A DNA stretch of 64,000 nt from Pedobacter alluvionis (GTDB lineage: Bacteria > Bacteroidota > Bacteroidia > Sphingobacteriales > Sphingobacteriaceae). The translations under genes were made by a program, and so were the position numbers. The stretch is from positions 172,023 through 236,022 of the forward strand of contig NZ_RCCK01000016.1 of NCBI RefSeq assembly GCF_003664035.1, given 5' to 3'. Below, piece by piece: positions 59,145 to 64,000 of this stretch. The notes beneath the pieces are model-generated. The model did no database searches and had not been told where the DNA came from. It saw only the letters and a list, made by a program, of their open reading frames with translations. Every line of letters begins with the position of its first letter. The first letter of the stretch is position 1.

Positions 59145-59693
59145 TCATTTTTTAATTAACCGTATGAACTTCGCATTACACTCTTCAATTTTTACATAAT
59201 AATTCATAACATTACCTGTATTCTGGATAGTAATCTGATTTTTTTCCAATACGCCTTGAATCTCTGTTGGTAAAGTTATATCCGGATCAATTGGCTCACC
59301 TTCATCATCTAATGTGCCTTCGTTTTCACTCCACTCGATATTTTTCAGCGTAAGATAGTAGCCGTCCTTACTTTCGTTAAGTTCTATTTCAGCCTTATCT
59401 GTTAAAGTTCTCTTATTGGTAGTTAACTTGTAGACCAGTTGATCTGCTTGGTAGGAGAGCATTAAGGTCATTTCACATGACGGATCGTCGTTTTCAATCA
59501 CGTATGTTCCATCAATTGGAAATATGGTCTTTTTTATGATCGGTTTTGTTTTAACCACAGTATCAGTTTTCGCTTGCTTTGGCACAGCATTAACTATTTT
59601 TTCGATTTTCTTCTTGCCTGCATGGTTTATTTTTTTCTCTTCATTGCACGAAATAAAGATCAAAACGAGTAAAAGTATTGGTGTTATTTTCAT
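59145..59693 (-). CDS. Hypothetical lipoprotein
   Basis: A 182-residue lipoprotein with lipobox IFISCNEEK (Cys at about residue 16), a Lys-rich linker (INHAGKKKIEKIVNAVPKQA) and a beta-rich domain beginning FPIDGTYVIENDDPSCEMTL. No enzymatic motif is visible. It is the last of three minus-strand genes (SUFU-domain protein, lipoprotein, lipoprotein) with short spacers, so it is probably co-transcribed with them. The family is unrecognised; the C-terminal half looks like a small lipocalin-like or META-like sheet, which is a guess. Confidence 0.6.
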   Translation of the reverse strand: MKITPILLLVLIFISCNEEKKINHAGKKKIEKIVNAVPKQAKTDTVVKTKPIIKKTIFPIDGTYVIENDDPSCEMTLMLSYQADQLVYKLTTNKRTLTDKAEIELNESKDGYYLTLKNIEWSENEGTLDDEGEPIDPDITLPTEIQGVLEKNQITIQNTGNVMNYYVKIEECNAKFIRLIKK

Positions 59694-59733
59694 CTGTATT
59701 GGAAATTTAGAGGGAGGCTAGACTTTGTGCCTG

Positions 59734-60420
59734 CTAACATAAGAGCCACCATAACTTTAAATAATTGAGTTTGCCATTCTTGAAATAGAATAAAAAAGCA
59801 TCGTCGGCCGATGCTTCGAGATAAAATCTAAATCGAACTTCGTCCGGATCTTCCAGCTTTTCCATCTTCGCAAATGGAAAGGTTTTCCTAAAATCTTCTA
59901 CCGATGTATTTTTGTTAAGCACAATTTGATGGGAGGGAATCTCAAATGAATTTGATCTGGCAAAAGCAGTGTTCATTAACACGATATGGTTATTCGTATT
60001 AAATTCAATGTTTTGTGCAAATAAGGTCGTCACATTCCCGTCGTATTTTTCAAATGTTCCCGACTTTTCGCTTTTTTCACCATAAGTTGCTTTCATCCAC
60101 TTTTCGTCCAGCCATTCAAATGGATCTCCACATTCCCATAGTTCTGTTTTAGAAGAATCGATTTTTTTGTATAACGCGTTAAATTTAGGACGTGATAGTA
60201 TCATATAGTGCCCATTAACCAAAACCTCTTTGATACCCATGTACCTTTCTTTATAAACGATCGGTTTCTTGGTTTCCCTTCTTTTTAAGGGAACAGGTTG
60301 GGACTGGATTGCTGTTTGCCGTTCATTTTTAGGCTCATTTTTAGGCTTGCCCTCATTGCTGCAACCAATAAACATGATAGCGAATACAATAAATAAAATG
60401 AGTGTTTTAGCTGCAGCCAT
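59734..60420 (-). CDS. Hypothetical lipoprotein
   Basis: A 228-residue lipoprotein (signal helix ILFIVFAIMFIGCSNEG, Cys at about residue 20). A basic, Pro-rich linker is followed by a mixed alpha/beta domain with KEVLVNGHYMILSRPKFNAL, CGDPFEWLDEKWMKATYGE and EASADDAFLFYFKNGKLNYL. I know no family for it. It lies 20 bases after the SUFU-domain gene and 40 bases before another lipoprotein gene on the same strand. Confidence 0.6.
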   Translation of the reverse strand: MAAAKTLILFIVFAIMFIGCSNEGKPKNEPKNERQTAIQSQPVPLKRRETKKPIVYKERYMGIKEVLVNGHYMILSRPKFNALYKKIDSSKTELWECGDPFEWLDEKWMKATYGEKSEKSGTFEKYDGNVTTLFAQNIEFNTNNHIVLMNTAFARSNSFEIPSHQIVLNKNTSVEDFRKTFPFAKMEKLEDPDEVRFRFYLEASADDAFLFYFKNGKLNYLKLWWLLC

Positions 60421-60440
60421 AGTGTTCTTTTTTTGAACTT

Positions 60441-61079
60441 TTAAATACAGACATTTTTCCTGCCAATTTTTACAATTTCAGTTACATCGTGTTGGTCCAG
60501 AAGTTCCAATAACGCTACAGCACCGTTTTGGTTTTTAAATTCGAGTTCTTCTTTATACAGGGGAATTAAAGAATAGATGGAAACAGCTTGATTATTTTCC
60601 AGTTCTATTTTCGTAAAGTCATCCGATATCTCGGTAGAATACGCTAACATTACCGAATTGAATCCTGCGCCTTCGGCAAAAACTCCATTTTCCTGATAGG
60701 TAAACGTGTGACCGAATCCTAGCCAGGTTTCGTGAGGATGCGGCAAAATCATCAGTTGTTTCATTAACCTGATTGGCCAATAGTTGCGCTCATCGCCGAA
60801 GGAATCATAATTAAGATTCCATTCTTTCGGAAGTAAAAACATGAGCTCAGCGTAGGGAGAGGAATCAACATCACCAGGCACTTTCATAGGCAAGGCACTC
60901 ATCCCACAGCTTAACAGGATATGATATGGCCTGTTCTTATTAGCTTTTATAAAAAATATATCTCTATGGATGACCTCTGACTCAATTTCATCAAACACGA
61001 CAATATCTTCATCATCATCAAAAAACTGGTTTAAGTGATTGTCGACAATCTCTACGCTATTAGGAATAGAATTTTTCAT
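60441..61079 (-). CDS. SUFU-domain protein
   Basis: A 212-residue protein with the bacterial suppressor-of-fused (SUFU) domain: FKA-like start (RDIFFIKANKNRPYHILLSC), GMSALPMKVPGD, YAELMFLLPKEWNLN, NYWPIRLMKQLMILPHPHET and WLGFGHTF. In bacteria this family often appears as an immunity protein in polymorphic toxin systems; here the neighbours are two lipoproteins and no toxin gene was found, so that role is uncertain. It is the first gene of a three-gene minus-strand cluster. The product is cytoplasmic, without signal peptide. Confidence 0.8.
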   Translation of the reverse strand: MKNSIPNSVEIVDNHLNQFFDDDEDIVVFDEIESEVIHRDIFFIKANKNRPYHILLSCGMSALPMKVPGDVDSSPYAELMFLLPKEWNLNYDSFGDERNYWPIRLMKQLMILPHPHETWLGFGHTFTYQENGVFAEGAGFNSVMLAYSTEISDDFTKIELENNQAVSIYSLIPLYKEELEFKNQNGAVALLELLDQHDVTEIVKIGRKNVCI

Positions 61080-61286
61080 ATCATAATTTCGGATTTAAAA
61101 CTACGGTAAAGCTTTGAATATTACTAAAAACCTTCTATATATGATATGCAATTCAATAATTATTCGGGAAGAGTAGAACTCCTGGATGATTAAGTTAGCT
61201 CTAACTGGTAATAAGTGAGCAATATCAAAAGAGAAAAGTTCTTCATCTTTTACAATCTCAATGCATAATTGAGAAAAAAAACACTG

Positions 61287-61306
61287 CATTTCAAACGTTT
61301 GAAATG
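61287..61306. promoter_or_regulatory. 20-bp palindromic LacI-type operator
   Basis: CATTTCAAACGTTTGAAATG is a perfect 20-bp palindrome with the central AACGTT typical of LacI-family sites. A second, imperfect site (ATTTCAAACGTTTTAAT) lies at 61337-61353. They are upstream of the GH2 remnant and the GH88 gene, with no LacI regulator gene in the window. Confidence 0.6.
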
Positions 61307-61385
61307 TAGTTTGTGGATTTTATAGCATTTTGACCTATTTCAAACGTTTTAATGTTTTAAGCTTTTCTAAATTAGCGGTACAATT

Positions 61386-61609
61386 TACGGACATACCTGG
61401 CCAGTCCCGTTGGGCGACGAAGGTGAAGAGAAAATGGTAAAATTTATTCCAGCTATACAGGTGCCTGAATTTCAGTGTGTTTACGTTGGAATCTTCCGTT
61501 TGTAAAGGGCGAAAACACGGTTAAGGTATCAGCCGTGAAATTAAATAAAGGTCAAAGCGCCGCATCTGCGACTTCTGAAGGTCTTAAAACAGTATTTATA
61601 ACTTTATAA
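61386..61609 (+). pseudogene. C-terminal remnant of a GH2-type beta-galactosidase
   Basis: One frame gives YGHTWPVPLGDEGEEKMVKF, the hallmark HTWP region of GH2 enzymes; another, after frameshifts, gives RWNLPFVKGENTVKVSAV and then KLNKGQSAASATSEGLKTVF to TAA at 61607. Intermediate stretches are broken by stops. It is the decayed 3' end of a glycoside hydrolase gene that once stood before the GH88 gene, under the palindromic operator. Confidence 0.65.
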
Positions 61610-61665
61610 TAGCTAACCAAATATATACCAATGAAAAGAATCATACCCATTAATCTGGTTGTAAT

Positions 61666-62838
61666 ATGAACTTAAAAATAACAATAACGGTGCTAAGCAT
61701 ATTGTCTGTCAGTATAGTAAAGGCACAAAAAATAGACGTTAAAAAAGCATTCGCATCAGCAGCGAAACAAACAGAAGTATTGATCAGGAATGTAGATTCG
61801 GCCAGGAAAGTAAAGCCTAATCTGGTTTCACCACGAACTGTAGAAAACGGACAGTTTAAAATGGTGGCGTCGAAAGATTGGACCAGTGGATTCTTCCCGG
61901 CAGAATTATGGTATTTTTATCAGTATACCAACGATAGGAAATGGCTCGATTTGGCTAAGAAATATACAGAAGATATAAAAACGGAACAATTTAACACAGG
62001 AACGCACGATTTAGGGTTCATGATTTATTGTCCATTTGGAAACGGATACCGTTTAACAAACGATCCGGCTTATAAAGCGGTAATTATTCAGGCGGCAAAA
62101 TCATTGTCTACAAGATTCAACGTCAAAGCAGGGGTGATAAAATCCTGGGATCATAATGGCGATAAGTGGAAGTACCCGGTCATTATTGATAACATGATGA
62201 ATCTTGAGCTGTTATTCGAAACCACTAAGTTAACAGGCGATTCATCTTTCTATAAAATTGCGGTAACACATGCCAATACCACGATGAAGAATCATTTCAG
62301 GCCCGATTTTAGTTCTTATCATGTAATCGATTACGACACCTTAACAGGCAATGTGCGCCAAAAATTAACCGCACAAGGTTACGCCAACGAATCGGCCTGG
62401 GCACGCGGACAAGCCTGGGCATTATATGGTTATACCATCTGTTATCGTGAAACTAAAAATAAAGCATATTTAGCTCAGGCTGATGGTGTTGCGGGTTTTA
62501 TTCTAAACAGTAAAATTACGCCGGCTGATGGCATTCCGTATTGGGATTATAACGACCCTAAAATTCCTGATGTTTCCAGAGATGCATCTGCTGCATCAAT
62601 TACAGCCTCGGCGCTTTACGAATTGGCAAAGTACAGTATCAATGGTAAAAAATATAAAGCAGCTGCCGATAAAATCTTAAATTCGCTCATCACAAAGTAC
62701 ACCAGTAAAATTGGCGCAAATTACGGCTTTATTTTAGAGCACAGCACAGGACATCGCCCGGCGAAGTCTGAAATTGATGTGCCGATCAATTATGCCGATT
62801 ATTACTATTTAGAGGCTTTGTTAAGAAGTAAAAACTAA
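61666..62838 (+). CDS. Glycoside hydrolase family 88 (unsaturated glucuronyl hydrolase)
   Basis: A 390-residue exported enzyme (signal MNLKITITVLSILSVSIVKA). GH88 landmarks: WTSGFFPAELWYFYQYT, HDLGFMIYCPFGNGYRLT, IDNMMNLELLFETT with the catalytic-region Asp, YANESAWARGQAWALYGYTI and a C-terminal PVNYADYYYLEALL-like end (here PINYADYYYLEALL). The (alpha/alpha)6-barrel enzymes hydrate the vinyl ether of unsaturated uronic acids released by polysaccharide lyases, probably in the periplasm. A palindromic operator and the ruin of a GH2 gene lie upstream, suggesting a shortened polysaccharide-use operon. Confidence 0.9.
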   Translation: MNLKITITVLSILSVSIVKAQKIDVKKAFASAAKQTEVLIRNVDSARKVKPNLVSPRTVENGQFKMVASKDWTSGFFPAELWYFYQYTNDRKWLDLAKKYTEDIKTEQFNTGTHDLGFMIYCPFGNGYRLTNDPAYKAVIIQAAKSLSTRFNVKAGVIKSWDHNGDKWKYPVIIDNMMNLELLFETTKLTGDSSFYKIAVTHANTTMKNHFRPDFSSYHVIDYDTLTGNVRQKLTAQGYANESAWARGQAWALYGYTICYRETKNKAYLAQADGVAGFILNSKITPADGIPYWDYNDPKIPDVSRDASAASITASALYELAKYSINGKKYKAAADKILNSLITKYTSKIGANYGFILEHSTGHRPAKSEIDVPINYADYYYLEALLRSKN

Positions 62839-63090
62839 AATGAAGCATGTACCTATTTGGTAAATGCTCAATGTTTTAAAAACAGCTTATTTTTAAGACA
62901 TACAATGATAATAATCAAATTATTAGCTTTTTATTCAAAATGTATAGCGATGATGGGGGCTGTTCGAACTTATTTGGGCGGATATTGAAGTTTATTGTTC
63001 ATTAAGATGTTATCACCTCCAAAATTATACATTCAGTAATTTGTGTTATACATTCCCTTTGCTGTGTTAATTTAGCCTAATTCTTCATTC

Positions 63091-63098
63091 TAAATTTG
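63091..63098 (+). promoter_or_regulatory. Possible -7 box of the SDR gene
   Basis: TAAATTTG fits TAnnTTTG, 39 bases before ATG 63138; no convincing -33 element at the right spacing. Confidence 0.3.
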
Positions 63099-63137
63099 TA
63101 TTGTAAATAATTTATAAACAATTTAAATTCAAAGAAA

Positions 63138-63956
63138 ATGAAAAAAGTAGCATTAATTACGGGAGCAAGTTCAGGAATGGGAAAATCAACAGCGAACCAA
63201 CTACACAGCCAAGGTTATACTGTTTACGGCGCGGCAAGGCGAACCGAAGAAATGAATGATTTAAAAGCAAAAGGAATGGGTGTAGTGTCGCTTGACTTAA
63301 CCAGCGACACATCAATCATTGATGCTGTAAATACTATTCTCAACAAAGAAGGCAGAATAGATATTTTAATTAACAACGCAGGTTATGGGGCTTATGGTTC
63401 TGTTGAAGATGTACCGATTGACGAAGCTAGAAGACAGTTTGAAGTAAACCTTTTTGGAATGGCACGTTTAACTCAGTTGATATTGCCAACTATGCGTAAG
63501 CAGCAATCGGGTAGAATCGTAAACATCTCATCCATGGGTGGTAAAATTTATACGCCATTTGGTGCATGGTATCACGCAACCAAACACGCGGTAGAAGGCT
63601 GGAGCGACTGTTTGCGCTTGGAATTGAAGGAATTTGGTATAGATGTAGTGGTGGTAGAGCCAGGAGGTATAAAAACTGCCTGGGGTGAAATTGCGGCAGA
63701 AAATTTAAAGAACACTTCAGGTAAAGGAGCTTATGCTAACTTTGCTAATAAAGTAGCTGAGAATACTAAGAAAATGTATACGGGTAATCAATTAACTGAT
63801 GTTGATGCACTTGGGCAAACTATTGCAAAAGCTGCCACCGACAAAAATCCAAAAACAAGGTACGTAAAAGGTTATATGGCAAAACCAGCAATAGCAATCA
63901 GAAAGTGGTTCGGTGATAAAGTGTATGACAAAATAGTATTAAGCCAGGTTAAATAA
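63138..63956 (+). CDS. Short-chain dehydrogenase/reductase (SDR)
   Basis: A 272-residue NAD(P)-dependent oxidoreductase of the classical SDR fold. The nucleotide-binding T-G-x3-G-x-G is seen as TGASSGMGKS near residue 8, the structural NNAG as ILINNAGYGAYGS, and the catalytic Ser and Tyr-x3-Lys as NISSMGG and WYHATKHAVEGWS. A basic residue after the glycine motif (AARRTEE) suggests NADPH preference. The substrate is unknown. The gene stands alone after a ~300-base AT-rich intergenic region, and the frame is complete. Confidence 0.88.
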   Translation: MKKVALITGASSGMGKSTANQLHSQGYTVYGAARRTEEMNDLKAKGMGVVSLDLTSDTSIIDAVNTILNKEGRIDILINNAGYGAYGSVEDVPIDEARRQFEVNLFGMARLTQLILPTMRKQQSGRIVNISSMGGKIYTPFGAWYHATKHAVEGWSDCLRLELKEFGIDVVVVEPGGIKTAWGEIAAENLKNTSGKGAYANFANKVAENTKKMYTGNQLTDVDALGQTIAKAATDKNPKTRYVKGYMAKPAIAIRKWFGDKVYDKIVLSQVK

Positions 63957-64000
63957 GCTAAAAATAGAGCAGGAAAATGAAACAGGACATTATCAACGTA

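Noticed and set aside
61101..61289. 62-codon minus-strand frame upstream of the SUFU gene
   Set aside because: It is AT-driven, begins inside the palindromic operator and has no features of a known protein.

Overview
The window is chromosomal DNA of a Bacteroidetes bacterium, most likely a Sphingobacteriaceae member close to Pedobacter. This is inferred from several FecI-type ECF sigma / FecR anti-sigma / TonB-receptor modules, a SusC/SusD pair, a type IX secretion C-terminal domain on a protease, DUF6266, SUFU and HXXEE proteins, many lipoproteins, and TAnnTTTG-type promoter boxes instead of strong Shine-Dalgarno sites. No rRNA, intact tRNA, insertion sequence, integrase or CRISPR array was seen.

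Layout. (1) 0.3-2.9 kb: two surface lipoproteins. (2) 2.9-12.6 kb: a decaying accessory region. It holds small coiled-coil and membrane proteins, a GNAT enzyme, an intact secreted trypsin-like protease with its lipoprotein partner, and at least six broken genes: a 5'-truncated ORF, a frameshifted multi-TM protein, a frameshifted TM-HEPN protein, two decayed anti-sigma gene starts in direct orientation around the protease pair, a gutted class III adenylate cyclase and an orphan C-terminal fragment. (3) 12.6-19.2 kb, minus strand: ECF sigma, FecR, STN-type TonB receptor, lipoprotein, and a coiled-coil protein. (4) 19.2-28 kb: stress and housekeeping accessory genes (DUF421, DUF4385, DUF2383, luciferase-like monooxygenase, Crp/Fnr, HXXEE) plus a holin/endolysin/lipoprotein-like cassette beside a DUF6266 gene. 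(5) 28-37 kb, minus strand: ECF sigma, FecR, SusC, SusD, purple acid phosphatase-like enzyme and glycerophosphodiester phosphodiesterase, read as a phosphoester-scavenging locus. (6) 37-38 kb: a small protein gene, a fragment of a second HXXEE gene and a tRNA-like mini-structure lacking an anticodon arm. (7) 38-56 kb, plus strand: a large regulated surface locus with ECF sigma, FecR, an STN TonB receptor, two DUF4397-like lipoproteins, three double-FAS1 lipoproteins, an Oar-like TonB receptor, a TIG/NHL lipoprotein and a coiled-coil protein. (8) 56-64 kb: small membrane proteins, two DJ-1/PfpI genes, a SUFU-domain gene with two lipoproteins, a LacI-type operator, a GH2 remnant, GH88 and an SDR.

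The most novel signals are: a family of ~105-aa coiled-coil proteins (three members here), two of which sit as the last gene of ECF/FecR/TonB loci; the FAS1/TIG-NHL/two-TonB-receptor locus; the truncated tRNA-like structure; and the density of gene ruins in the 3-12.6 kb region.
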